Origin: Saprospiraceae bacterium
GTDB taxonomy: Bacteria; Bacteroidota; Bacteroidia; Chitinophagales; Saprospiraceae
Assembly: GCA_028285545.1 (NCBI GenBank)
Contig: JANQPA010000012.1
Location: 124,001 to 188,000 of the forward strand
Length of the DNA stretch: 64,000 bases
Direction: 5' to 3'
Below the pieces are notes generated by a model. That model was not told where the DNA came from, made no database searches, and saw nothing but the letters and a program-made list of their open reading frames with translations. The translations under genes were made by a program, and so were the position numbers. Within the stretch, counting starts at the first letter, position 1. Each line of letters begins with the position of its first letter. Below are positions 1 to 8,162 of this stretch, one piece after another.

Positions 1-1
1 T

Positions 2-934
2 AGAAAGCTGGGCATTTCCGAAAAATTAAAAAGAGGCTGGCCTAAATGGTCTCCTGCTGGTCAAGCACTGGCCTATTCTGCTAATGTAGAAGAACCTTTT
101 TTGTATGAAGTAAACATTGAATCCCGACAAACGCAACGAATCACTAATCTTCATCAAGCTGAGGAATTTCCAACGGTAGATCCTAAAGGAAAATACCTGG
201 CTTTCGTGACCAATGGCAATGGTAGTGAATCCAATATCATGCTCTTTGATCTGGAAACAAAAAAGACTACACCCTTTTTAAATAATTACCAACTGCAAAC
301 CCGACCTCAATTTTCCAAAACTAGTGGCACATTGGGCATGGTTCAAGGTCCTGGTGGCTCCGTAGCTACCAACAATATATTTACTGCCACTTTGGATGAA
401 AAAGATTCTCTTTATTTAACGGATTCTGGCGGCATTCGCCATTTTGTATGGACTCCCGATGATCAGGAAGTAATCTACGGCTATGATAGCAGTGCCAATT
501 ATTCTTTTGACATTTGGAAAAAAAATCTGTCTACAGGAAAAATCCAGCCATTGGTCCAAACCACTGGTAGTGAAATTCCCACCAGCGTCTCGCCGGATGG
601 TACCCACTTTTTGTTTCAGAGCAATATTAGTGGTCAAAATAAAGTTTATCAGCTGCCTTTTTCAGGAACTGTGCGAAATATAGAAAGTTATGAATTAACG
701 GATGGTTGGGATGCTACCTATTCCCCAGATGGAGAGCATATTGTTTTCATTTCCAATAAAAATGAGGAAAACACAACTGATATCTTCATAATGGACAAAA
801 ACGCTCAAAACAAGCAAAGGTTAACCAATGATCACTTTGAAGAAACCCATCCGCAATGGTCAGCTGATGGCAAGCGTATTATTTTTAGTGCTCAAAAAGG
901 GAGTAAGGATATTTATTTGTATACTTTTAAATAG
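2..934 (+). CDS. TolB-like/PD40 beta-propeller protein, 5'-truncated
   Basis: The reading frame is open from base 2, so the gene begins before the window and only its C-terminal part (about 310 codons) is present. The protein consists of repeated PD40/WD40-like blades of the type 'sPDGkxxxF.s' (for example SPDGTHFLFQSN, SPDGEHIVFISN, SADGKRIIFSAQ), the signature of TolB-type six-bladed propellers. The blades end in 'DIFIMDKN' and 'DIYLYTFK', which is the usual TolB-like closing pattern. Such C-terminal propellers occur alone or behind CadC-type DNA-binding or kinase domains. Because the N-terminus is missing I cannot tell which applies here. It is likely a protein-interaction module. Confidence 0.8.
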   Translation, partial: RKLGISEKLKRGWPKWSPAGQALAYSANVEEPFLYEVNIESRQTQRITNLHQAEEFPTVDPKGKYLAFVTNGNGSESNIMLFDLETKKTTPFLNNYQLQTRPQFSKTSGTLGMVQGPGGSVATNNIFTATLDEKDSLYLTDSGGIRHFVWTPDDQEVIYGYDSSANYSFDIWKKNLSTGKIQPLVQTTGSEIPTSVSPDGTHFLFQSNISGQNKVYQLPFSGTVRNIESYELTDGWDATYSPDGEHIVFISNKNEENTTDIFIMDKNAQNKQRLTNDHFEETHPQWSADGKRIIFSAQKGSKDIYLYTFK

Positions 935-942
935 TTATTATT

Positions 943-962
943 AATCAGTCTGAAGACTGATT
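943..962. terminator. Hairpin between convergent genes
   Basis: Inverted repeat AATCAGTCT-GA-AGACTGATT directly after the propeller gene and before the 3' end of the opposing hydrolase gene. It has only short T runs, so bidirectional termination is a guess. The same 14-bp core (CAGTCTGAAGACTG) recurs between convergent genes at 52800-52813. Confidence 0.4.
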
Positions 963-995
963 TCCAGACACCCTAAAGGGCATAGGCCAACTAGC

Positions 996-1718
996 TTATT
1001 TAAACTCCCCCTCAACAAATCCAGCAAAAGCCTCCATTGTACTAAATTCCATATCCGCCTTCACAGGTTTAGTAGGTTGAGGGGTCGCTCCAAAACCAGG
1101 ATTATTAGCCCTTCTATTAATCCAAACCGTACTTAAACCTATTTCACTTGCTGGTTCAATGTCATGATACAAACTTTGGGCTACATGAAGTATCTCATTT
1201 TTCTGAATGCCCTGCTCTCCCAAATGGGTGATCAGATATTCAAAGTTTCTGAGATTAGGTTTGTAGGAACCAATTTTTTCAGCAGTAAGAATTCTGAAAA
1301 ACTCAGTATTGAGCTGTTTATTATTAGTAGCCTGGAAAGATTCTTCATCTATATTGGAAATAATGATGAGTTTAAAATGATCGTTTAAAATCTTTAATGC
1401 GGCTCTGGTATCTTCGAAGGCTGGCCAATCTCCTACTGATTTTCCCAAATGGTTGCGAATATCTTCTCCTGCTTCAATATTCAACTCTTGGCCAATGCGG
1501 ACAGCCACTTCTTCTAAAACTTGGGTATATTTCCATTTTGGATTCTCTATTTGAACGCTGGTTTCGTACCTGGCAAAAACCTGCAGGATTTCTTCATCTG
1601 AAAGGTCGATTTGATTGGATTGAATCCAAGGCCTTAGAGCAGTTACAATTCCTTTTTCCCAATCTACCAAGGTGCCATAACAATCGAAGCTAAGGGCTTT
1701 AAATTGAGTGATATTCAT
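996..1718 (-). CDS. Haloacid dehalogenase type II-like HAD hydrolase
   Basis: A 240-residue HAD-superfamily protein. Motif I is 'SFDCYGTLVDWEKG' near the N-terminus with nucleophile Asp12, as in L-2-haloacid dehalogenases. Motif II is 'IIISNID' and the motif III lysine lies in 'KIGSYKPN'. The length matches the type II dehalogenase family (220-240 aa). The substrate cannot be read from sequence, because many members act on phosphate esters. The gene lies 6 bp downstream of a cupin-type regulator on the same strand, so the two probably form one transcript and the regulator may control it. The start ATG at 1718 is well placed before the conserved motif I. Confidence 0.75.
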   Translation of the reverse strand: MNITQFKALSFDCYGTLVDWEKGIVTALRPWIQSNQIDLSDEEILQVFARYETSVQIENPKWKYTQVLEEVAVRIGQELNIEAGEDIRNHLGKSVGDWPAFEDTRAALKILNDHFKLIIISNIDEESFQATNNKQLNTEFFRILTAEKIGSYKPNLRNFEYLITHLGEQGIQKNEILHVAQSLYHDIEPASEIGLSTVWINRRANNPGFGATPQPTKPVKADMEFSTMEAFAGFVEGEFK

Positions 1719-1724
1719 GTTGGT

Positions 1725-2273
1725 TTATTTTGATTTGATGAGTAGGATAAATTCACAATCTGTATTGCTGGGATTACTGTATTCGGTTTTCATGGCTTCA
1801 TAGGTAATCGAATCTCCCTTTTCCAGTATATATTCTTTGTCATTGAGTTTGCAGGAAAGTGTTCCGTTGATTACCGTAATATGTTCAGTGACCCCATCTT
1901 TGTTTTGTGGAAGTTCAGCTGTACTCTGTTGTGCGGGTATGGTAAACCATAACAATTCCAGGCCCTGGGAAAGGAGGGCATTAGATAAGATACCTCTTTC
2001 GATGCCAGAGTCTTGGTCTAGAAGTTTGTTTTTTTGCTCCGCTCTAACAATATGAATAGGGGCCTCCACAGAACCGGTAATCAAATCAGATAGGGTACAA
2101 TTCAAAGCCAGGGCCATTTGATAAGCCTTTTTGACAGATGGCATTTTTAAGCCTCTTTCTACTTCAGAGATCATGGTGGTGCTTAGGTTGGACTTTTCGG
2201 CTAGTTGTGCCAGGGTCATGTTGAGCATTTGCCTGCGGTTTCGTATGTTTCTGCCTATATCAAATTCCTCCAT
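1725..2273 (-). CDS. XRE-family regulator with C-terminal cupin
   Basis: A 182-residue protein. Residues about 8-60 form an HTH_3 domain ('MLNMTLAQLAEKSNLSTTMI' followed by 'SEVERGLKMPSVKKA'). Residues about 105-180 form a small cupin barrel ('EHITVINGTLSCKLNDKEYI', 'LEKGDSITYEA'). This is the SutR/PuuR-type layout in which the cupin binds a small effector. It is probably autoregulated and controls the adjacent HAD hydrolase gene. Two ATAGCG-A/T-rich direct repeats (2272-2282 and 2322-2332) flank the start and upstream region and could be operators, but that is inference. The ligand is unknown. Confidence 0.8.
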   Translation of the reverse strand: MEEFDIGRNIRNRRQMLNMTLAQLAEKSNLSTTMISEVERGLKMPSVKKAYQMALALNCTLSDLITGSVEAPIHIVRAEQKNKLLDQDSGIERGILSNALLSQGLELLWFTIPAQQSTAELPQNKDGVTEHITVINGTLSCKLNDKEYILEKGDSITYEAMKTEYSNPSNTDCEFILLIKSK

Positions 2274-2489
2274 AGCGTAAAATTATGTTTATTATTTCAG
2301 TTTTTCAATAAAAATTTCTCTATAGCGAAAAAAAATTTAATTAAAAATCAATCGATATTAGTATCTAATAGTGGGGCTGATCAACAAATTTTGACAAGGA
2401 ATGAGTAACTTGAAGAGATTTAATAATTAAATACCATCGTATAACGTCAAATATTAGTTAACTAAAATAAATTAGAAAACAACCAAACC

Positions 2490-3329
2490 ATGAGTGAACA
2501 AATAATAACATTTATAGTCGGTTCTTTATCAGCAATGATATCAGCAATTCTAACTTATTTTGTCGGAATTAGAACTAATAAAAAAACTTCACATCATGAA
2601 ATAATTACAGAGCAAAAATACCACTACTTCTTACCATTCAAATACCAGGCTCAAGAGTTGTTAAATCGAGTAAAACATATTGAAAGACGACTCTCAGAAA
2701 ATCAAGAAGCAATGAAATCTCATTTTCAGATTTCATTAGATAAGATGGAATTAGAATGGTATTTTAAAGATTGGACTGACTTTAAAAATTTAGAATCAGG
2801 AGGATATTTCATTACATCCACTATGTATATGAATTGTTTACTCTACAATAGGATGAAAGTAATGCAAGATAAATTTCCATATATCATTACCCAATTGAAT
2901 GAAAGTTTGGAAAAACAATCAATGAAAAATGATAAAGAAATTAAATATTATATTTCTGAAATAGAAAAAGACACATCAATACAGTCAAGTGATGATTATA
3001 AAAACTGGTTGAAGTATGAAGGAGAATTAAATTTGACCAAAATTGTTTCTGCGATTAGAATAGCGACAATCATGAGAGGGGGAGAAGGTATTCCTTTTGG
3101 ACTTCATTATTCATTTGGAGATTTTGTAAATAAAACTGCAGACGTATTAAATTTCGAAGAATTTTGCTTGCAATTAGCAGACGAAAAAAAAAGAATTAAA
3201 TTTTATCCATTGATAAATTTTTGGACTACACTTGTTGACCCGCAAGGAAATGTGAATGTTCCAAAGTTGAATAAATTAAGAAGTTTAATTCTTGCACTCA
3301 AATTGGTAAACTTAATTGAATTAAAATAA
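2490..3329 (+). CDS. Hypothetical membrane-anchored protein
   Basis: A 279-residue protein not recognised as a named family. One hydrophobic segment at residues about 5-25 ('IITFIVGSLSAMISAILTYF') is followed by a long helical, charge-rich cytoplasmic part with a possible coiled coil (residues 50-80). This layout resembles small single-pass proteins with a DUF4760-like body, but I cannot assign it. Codon use is more AT-rich than in the neighbours. It stands alone, transcribed toward the broken SGNH gene. Confidence 0.6.
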   Translation: MSEQIITFIVGSLSAMISAILTYFVGIRTNKKTSHHEIITEQKYHYFLPFKYQAQELLNRVKHIERRLSENQEAMKSHFQISLDKMELEWYFKDWTDFKNLESGGYFITSTMYMNCLLYNRMKVMQDKFPYIITQLNESLEKQSMKNDKEIKYYISEIEKDTSIQSSDDYKNWLKYEGELNLTKIVSAIRIATIMRGGEGIPFGLHYSFGDFVNKTADVLNFEEFCLQLADEKKRIKFYPLINFWTTLVDPQGNVNVPKLNKLRSLILALKLVNLIELK

Positions 3330-3374
3330 AAAAGTATTCCAAAGTAGGGTAACCCTAGCTTAAACGGTTTTAAG

Positions 3375-3677
3375 ATGAAAATGAACATCATCATGACCAA
3401 AGAGTTTTTCATCTTAACAATAAGCTGCTGTTTCATTTTCTCCTCCTGCAATAAGGAGGAGTATATTGTAAATCCAATTGACAAAACGCCCAGTACCTCC
3501 ATCAATAAAATAATGCCTTTGGGTGCATCCAAAGTAAAAGGAGCTCGTCCTAATTTTGAAAGTTATCTATATAATCTTTGGAAAAAGCTAGTAGATGGAG
3601 CCTGGGACTTTGATTTTATCGGCACTATGACTGATCCTGCCTCTTATCCTGAGCCCTCGGGCTTAGTAATCTTGTGA
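3375..3677 (+). pseudogene. Truncated SGNH/GDSL hydrolase lipoprotein remnant
   Basis: A 100-residue ORF with a lipoprotein signal (start at 3375 or the ATG at 3393; lipobox 'FSSC'). The segment 'KIMPLGASKVKGARPNFESY' then 'LWKKLVDGAWDFDFIGTMTD' matches the N-terminal block I of secreted SGNH/GDSL hydrolases, which normally reads 'ILPLGDSxTxG...W..L...G..fdFVG'. The catalytic serine position (GDS) is here GAS. After 'DPASYPEPSG' the frame stops, whereas the family normally continues for another 120-150 residues with the Asn and Asp-His blocks. None of this was found in the following 100 bp. I therefore call it a decayed 5' fragment. Confidence 0.6.
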
Positions 3678-3783
3678 ATCCAAATTTTATTTTTAAGTAA
3701 CAAGGTCGACCGAAACTATTTTTTCAAATAAAGTGTAGATAAGGAAGCGAAAAAGCTAGGTAGAATAAATGAAGTAGACTCCT

Positions 3784-4671
3784 ATGGAAAAGCTAATCAA
3801 AAATATTCTCAAAGAAGAATTAGGAGAAAACCTCCATTCCATCATCCCAATTAACGGTTTTGGAACGATCAACAAGGTTTTTGAAATCAAAAATGATAAA
3901 TCTGAATACATCATTCGGCTCAATAATGATCCAAGTGCGGCACTAGAATATCAAAAAGAAGCCTGGTGTATGGAACAAACCGCCAGTTTAGGTATCCCAT
4001 CACCAAAAGTAATTCGAATGGGTAGAAGGGAGCAGTATTCCTATATGATACAAAATAAACTAAATGGTATCAGCGGTATGCTCTGTAAGGCTAAAGAAAA
4101 AGAACTTATTTGGAAAAATTTGGGCCAGTATGCAGCAAAATATCATCAGATACAACAGATCGAGGTAAAAGAAGTGGTAGAGGCAGAATTCCACGAAAAC
4201 TGGAAATCCAGGCTTTTGTATAATATTAAAGAGCTAAACGAAAATGATTCTCTCCTCAAAAAAAAGATCCTGACACGGAAGGAACAACATAAGGCTAAAG
4301 AAATGCTATCCACTTTATCAGCAATAACATTTGAAACGGGATTGGTTCACGGCGACTTAGGTCCAAGAAATGTTATTTGGTTAGATGGACTAGTCCAATT
4401 AATAGACTGGGGATCGGCTGAAATAAATGTTGTTCCGCATAATGAAATAGGCATTGTTCTAATGTCAAAAGAAGCTACTCAAAAAGAATTTAATTGCTTT
4501 TTGGAGGGTCTAGGAATCGCTCCTACAGATTATCAGCAAATAGAACAGGAAGTAAAGCTACTCAATTTATTACACCGCCTTGATAAATACAGATGGGCAG
4601 AAGGCCATGAGGTGGAAAATATAAATGATTTCGAAACTTCGGTAAAAGCTACTTTTGATCGGTTGCCTTAG
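3784..4671 (+). CDS. Aminoglycoside-phosphotransferase-family (APH) kinase
   Basis: A 295-residue APH/choline-kinase-fold phosphotransferase. Brenner's motif is 'VHGDLGPRNVIWLDG' (His189, Asp191, Asn196) and the metal-binding DFG equivalent is 'LIDWGSAE' (Asp208). The N-lobe contains 'GFGTINKVFEI', a glycine-rich loop, and 'YIIRLN', the position of the ATP-binding lysine, which is Arg here. The family phosphorylates antibiotics, choline, homoserine or sugars, and the substrate is not predictable from sequence. It is monocistronic with no resistance-type neighbours, so I would not call it a resistance gene. Confidence 0.75.
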   Translation: MEKLIKNILKEELGENLHSIIPINGFGTINKVFEIKNDKSEYIIRLNNDPSAALEYQKEAWCMEQTASLGIPSPKVIRMGRREQYSYMIQNKLNGISGMLCKAKEKELIWKNLGQYAAKYHQIQQIEVKEVVEAEFHENWKSRLLYNIKELNENDSLLKKKILTRKEQHKAKEMLSTLSAITFETGLVHGDLGPRNVIWLDGLVQLIDWGSAEINVVPHNEIGIVLMSKEATQKEFNCFLEGLGIAPTDYQQIEQEVKLLNLLHRLDKYRWAEGHEVENINDFETSVKATFDRLP

Positions 4672-4833
4672 GTCTGGATGATAATATTCACGCATTTGGG
4701 CTTAAGAGATATCCTTAAGTTTTTCCGGCAATAATTGTGGTTAAGGTACCCAAATGAGATTAAGGAATACCAAATTTTTTGGACATTTGCTAAGTAATTT
4801 AGTCTTGAAAATAAAATCTGAAATAATTCTATT

Positions 4834-5388
4834 GTGGAAACATTGCTAAAATGCTTAACAGAACTAGAAAAATTGAAAACGGTAGAAAGAGGCCTTAATG
4901 TGGGGAATCGAAAAGAAAGCTCCGCAGAACATACCTGGAGCTGTATGTTAATAGCAGATATTGTCATTGACTTTATTGATGAGCCTTTGGATAGAGGGAA
5001 GGTTCTGGAGTTGCTGCTATATCATGATGTAGTAGAGGTATACGCAGGGGATGCAAAATTTAATAATCCAGATGAAATGCGTTTGAAAGTACAAAAAGAA
5101 GAAGCTGCCATGGAGAAAATTTTAGCATTACTTCCCAACCCAAATAGATACAAATCCATCATTACCAATTATGAGAAAAGAACTTCCAAAGAAGCTCAGT
5201 TTGCAAAAGCAATTGATTGTATTGACTCTTGTGTCCGGAATTTAAATGACCCTGGTAAAAGTACTGAAGATGGTTTTACTGAAGACTTAATTAGAAAGAA
5301 ATACACTCCTTATGTTTCAAAATTTAAATTTACTTTAGACCTTTTTGAATTTTTAATGGTTCAATTGAAAGCACAGAATAAATTATAA
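4834..5388 (+). CDS. HD-domain hydrolase (YfbR/HDDC2-like nucleotidase family)
   Basis: A 184-residue protein of the HD_3 family. The metal ligands appear as His33 ('AEHTWS'), His64-Asp65 ('YHDVVEVYAGD') and a C-terminal Asp in 'AKAIDCID'. This pattern matches 5'-deoxynucleotidases of the YfbR/HDDC2 type, which dephosphorylate dNMPs. The start is taken as GTG at 4834, because an in-frame stop lies just upstream (4819) and no ATG precedes the conserved helix. It is likely cytoplasmic and involved in nucleotide housekeeping; the exact substrate is unproven. Confidence 0.75.
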   Translation: METLLKCLTELEKLKTVERGLNVGNRKESSAEHTWSCMLIADIVIDFIDEPLDRGKVLELLLYHDVVEVYAGDAKFNNPDEMRLKVQKEEAAMEKILALLPNPNRYKSIITNYEKRTSKEAQFAKAIDCIDSCVRNLNDPGKSTEDGFTEDLIRKKYTPYVSKFKFTLDLFEFLMVQLKAQNKL

Positions 5389-5451
5389 GTGTAAGCTCAA
5401 CATTTTAAAAACGTCGATATCCTTAGCACAAATCATTCAAAAGCCTTCAAA

Positions 5452-5997
5452 ATGAACCATACATTAAATACGCTACATAAAAGTATTGAAGCTGCAAGAT
5501 CATCTTTTATTCATTCTGCCTCAGGTTTGACAAGCTTGCAAGCCAAGTTTAAACCTTCTGAACAAGAGTGGTCCATCTTAGAAATAACAGAGCACATTGT
5601 TTGGGCAGAACAAATTGGCATTTGTGGTATGTTCAAAGCAATTGAAGGAGTCCTGGAAACTAAGCCTATCTGGGAAGGCAACTCACCCAATGAAGGCCTT
5701 TCAATAGAGCAAATCGTTGAAAAAACCTGGCAACCGAAAGAAAAAGTCCCTAAAGTTGCAGAGCCTAAGTGGGGAGGTACCCTGGATTTTTGGATAACTG
5801 GCCTAAAAAATAATACCTCCCTTCTAAATGAATTAATCATCAAAGCCAATTCTATTGACCTTTCAAAAGCCATCTACCCTCATCCTATCTCCGGCCCGAT
5901 GAATGTCATCCAAAGATTGGAGTTTTTAAGATTCCACCTGGAAAGACATGAAGGGCAAATCAAAAGGGTTAAGTCTAGTACTTATTTTCCTGGATAA
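5452..5997 (+). CDS. DinB-like four-helix metal-binding protein
   Basis: A 181-residue protein with the DinB/YfiT fold. The N-terminal helix carries 'WSILEITEHIVWAEQ', where His is the first metal ligand. The C-terminal 'LRFHLERHEGQIKR' supplies the His-x3-His pair. These three histidines are the usual metal triad of the family. Members act as thiol-dependent S-transferases or have no known function. It stands alone downstream of the HD hydrolase with a 63-bp gap. Confidence 0.7.
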   Translation: MNHTLNTLHKSIEAARSSFIHSASGLTSLQAKFKPSEQEWSILEITEHIVWAEQIGICGMFKAIEGVLETKPIWEGNSPNEGLSIEQIVEKTWQPKEKVPKVAEPKWGGTLDFWITGLKNNTSLLNELIIKANSIDLSKAIYPHPISGPMNVIQRLEFLRFHLERHEGQIKRVKSSTYFPG

Positions 5998-6141
5998 AAT
6001 TTCAATATGAATTAGATGAAAACAGTTGAGACCAGTGAAAATCCGTGTCATAAAAATGGATTAATCTAAAAAAAAATTTACCCTTTAAGTGTTATTTACT
6101 TCCCAACTAGATACATTTTTGGATAAAATTTTAAAAAGGGC

Positions 6142-6190
6142 TTGACAAAAAGGAAGCGTTACTCTATATTTGTAGAGCATAATTTACAAA
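6142..6190 (+). promoter_or_regulatory. blaI-type promoter with overlapping operator
   Basis: A TTG (6142-6144) lies 20 bp before TATATTTG (6165-6172), a good match to the Bacteroidota sigma consensus TTG-N19/20-TAnnTTTG. Overlapping the -7 box and the expected start are two nested dyads: CTCTA-N6-TAGAG (6162-6177) and TTTGTA-N10-TACAAA (6169-6190). TACA/TGTA half-sites are what BlaI/MecI repressors bind, so this is a plausible autoregulatory operator for the downstream blaI-blaR pair. Confidence 0.65.
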
Positions 6191-6199
6191 CATAGAGAG

Positions 6200-6574
6200 A
6201 TGAGCTTAACCAAAGCAGAAGAAAATCTAATGAAGCACCTTTGGAAATTGGAGAAATCCTTTTTCAAAGATCTGAAGGATCAATATCCGGACCCCAAACC
6301 AGCTACCACTACTATCAACACCTTATTAAAAAGACTAATTGACAAAGGTTATGTCAATTATAAATTATTTGGAAATAGCAGAGAGTATTATCCTCTCATC
6401 AGCAAGAATGAATACTTCTCTAAGCATATGAGTGGCCTCATCAAAAACTATTTCAACAATTCTATTGAACAATTTGGTTCCTTCTTCACTAATGAGGTAG
6501 ACATTTCGGATAAGGACTTAAAGAAACTGAAAGATATTGTCGACAAAAAATTAAAAGATAAATCAGATGATTGA
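6200..6574 (+). CDS. BlaI/MecI/CopY-family repressor
   Basis: A 124-residue winged-helix repressor of the Penicillinase_R family. The opening 'LTKAEENLMKHLWKLEKSFF', then 'TTTINTLLKRLIDKGYVNYK', is the canonical BlaI wHTH with recognition helix and wing. The C-terminal helices (residues 75-124) form the dimer and protease-sensitive region. It overlaps the M56 peptidase gene by 8 bp, the usual BlaI-BlaR1 coupling. In known systems the membrane peptidase triggers cleavage of the repressor. A TACA/TGTA operator overlaps its own promoter. Confidence 0.9.
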   Translation: MSLTKAEENLMKHLWKLEKSFFKDLKDQYPDPKPATTTINTLLKRLIDKGYVNYKLFGNSREYYPLISKNEYFSKHMSGLIKNYFNNSIEQFGSFFTNEVDISDKDLKKLKDIVDKKLKDKSDD

Positions 6575-7796
6575 ATATTTGATTGAATCGACCGTATGTC
6601 TGGCTCTCTTTTACATCGTTTTTACGTTGTTATTGAAGAGTTCGACTAATTATAAAATCAACCGAGCCGTATTATTGTTTTCGGTTCTTTTCTCCCTAAT
6701 TGTCCCCTTATTGGACATTTCAACATCTGCCCTTCCAATACCGGAACTAGAATCAGGTGAGCAAATTCTTCAGGCATTATCTGTTCCTAATTATTTACCT
6801 GAAGCAAATTTGGAAGCTGGTGAAACGTCTAGCACAGCTATCAGTTTTTCCAGCATTCTTCTTCTAATTTATGCCTTTGTAGTCCTCATTCTCTTTGTCA
6901 GATTTGCCTGGCATTTGATGGTACTCTTAATGACTAAATATCTTTCGGAAAAATCAGCCTATCAAGGACATCAATTGGTATTGCTACATAAAAATGTGAG
7001 TCCTTTTACCTTTTTCAACTCCATTTTTATCAATAAAACTCAATATCAAAGTGGGATGATAGAGGAGGAGCTGCTAGTCCATGAAATTGCCCATAAAAAG
7101 CAAAAACATTCCATCGATGTCCTAACAATGGAATTACTACAAGTTTTTTATTGGTTCAACCCCTTTATTTTCCTATTCAAACGACTTATCAAAGTCAATC
7201 ACGAATTCCTGGCTGACGATTTTGTTTTAAGATCTGGTACTTCCTTTAAAGATTATACCGATAAACTGCTTCACCATAGCTTCCCCCAAAAGATGTCAGG
7301 ATTTTCTAGCGGATTTAACCATTTATCATTAATAAAACAAAGACTTATGATGCTATCAAAATTTCAAGAAAAGAAGCCAGGGGCTTATCGGTTTCTATTA
7401 TTGATCCCAGTGGTTATTTTATTGTTCACTACCACTGCCTTTAAGAGTACTAATTTTTTAGAAGTTGGCTATGACCAGGTCGAAAACAATTTAGACATCC
7501 CTGGAATTATTTATGCGACTTCTATCACCTGGTCTAGTCAAAATAATGAAATACTACTAAGAGGTCGTAATGTCAAAATAAAACATGGCGACAATAATTT
7601 CCATTTAAATGGTACTGGATCCTATTTAGGACAGGTAAATTACTTCGTATTCAATGGCAAGCCAGCTACTAAAGATTCTCCTATTAATATTGAAGGAAAG
7701 AAATGTGAAGTAGTCAAATTAAGCATAGAAAAAGCCAGGAGAAAGTATGGTGCCAAAGGTAGGCTGGGGGCTGTTGAAATAAAGGTACTGGAATAA
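6567..7796 (+). CDS. M56-family BlaR1-like membrane metallopeptidase
   Basis: A 409-residue membrane protein with four predicted transmembrane segments (residues about 5-22, 33-50, 93-122 and 275-295). The zinc site is 'HEIAH' at residues 172-176, with the third ligand Glu213 in 'NHEFLADD'. This is the intracellular gluzincin loop of M56 sensors. The C-terminal about 110 residues are periplasmic; they do not resemble a penicillin-binding domain or a TonB box, so the signal sensed is unknown. It is translationally coupled to the BlaI-like repressor. Confidence 0.85.
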   Translation: MIEYLIESTVCLALFYIVFTLLLKSSTNYKINRAVLLFSVLFSLIVPLLDISTSALPIPELESGEQILQALSVPNYLPEANLEAGETSSTAISFSSILLLIYAFVVLILFVRFAWHLMVLLMTKYLSEKSAYQGHQLVLLHKNVSPFTFFNSIFINKTQYQSGMIEEELLVHEIAHKKQKHSIDVLTMELLQVFYWFNPFIFLFKRLIKVNHEFLADDFVLRSGTSFKDYTDKLLHHSFPQKMSGFSSGFNHLSLIKQRLMMLSKFQEKKPGAYRFLLLIPVVILLFTTTAFKSTNFLEVGYDQVENNLDIPGIIYATSITWSSQNNEILLRGRNVKIKHGDNNFHLNGTGSYLGQVNYFVFNGKPATKDSPINIEGKKCEVVKLSIEKARRKYGAKGRLGAVEIKVLE

Positions 7797-8162
7797 AATT
7801 GAATCTGATTTTAATCCTCCAAAGCATTTACTAACATTTAAATGATTTTCCAGCTTCCAAAAAGAGAATAAATGATTTTCAATCTCTTGGGAGGTGATCA
7901 AAATTGCTCCACTCTAATAGTTTTCTAGTTCGGTTCCATTAAACTGGATTTTCCCACAATTTTGTACTGTATTTTTTTATCGAAAAGAATACAGACGGGG
8001 CATCTTTTGCACATAATCAACCCATTATCAGATAATTAACGAACAGGAATAGAGTTAATTTTAGTCACTTTTCGGCTGCCAAAACCTCGAGACTTTGGCA
8101 GTCGAAAAGCTGGAAAATGCATATCTCTTGACTAAATCTATCAAAAAGAATAAAACAAAATA
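7797..8162. other. 366-bp intergenic region after the M56 gene
   Basis: No ORF with coding character. Its main content is the strong hairpin at 8068-8109. I see no convincing promoter for the following serine hydrolase gene. Confidence 0.6.
8068..8109. repeat. 16-bp stem hairpin upstream of serine hydrolase
   Basis: Left arm CTTTTCGGCTGCCAAA (8068-8083) and right arm TTTGGCAGTCGAAAAG (8094-8109) pair over 16 bp with one G-U wobble, around a 10-nt loop containing CTCGAG. There is no following T run, so it is not a typical intrinsic terminator. It could be a regulatory hairpin or a miniature repeat. Confidence 0.6.

Noticed and set aside
3784-4671. Calling the APH-family protein an aminoglycoside resistance enzyme
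   Set aside because: Only the generic kinase motifs are seen; the family is functionally broad and no mobile or resistance context exists.
4668-4967. 99-residue minus-strand ORF
   Set aside because: Overlaps the HD hydrolase gene start and the preceding gap; no family resemblance, and the plus-strand gene has clear motifs.
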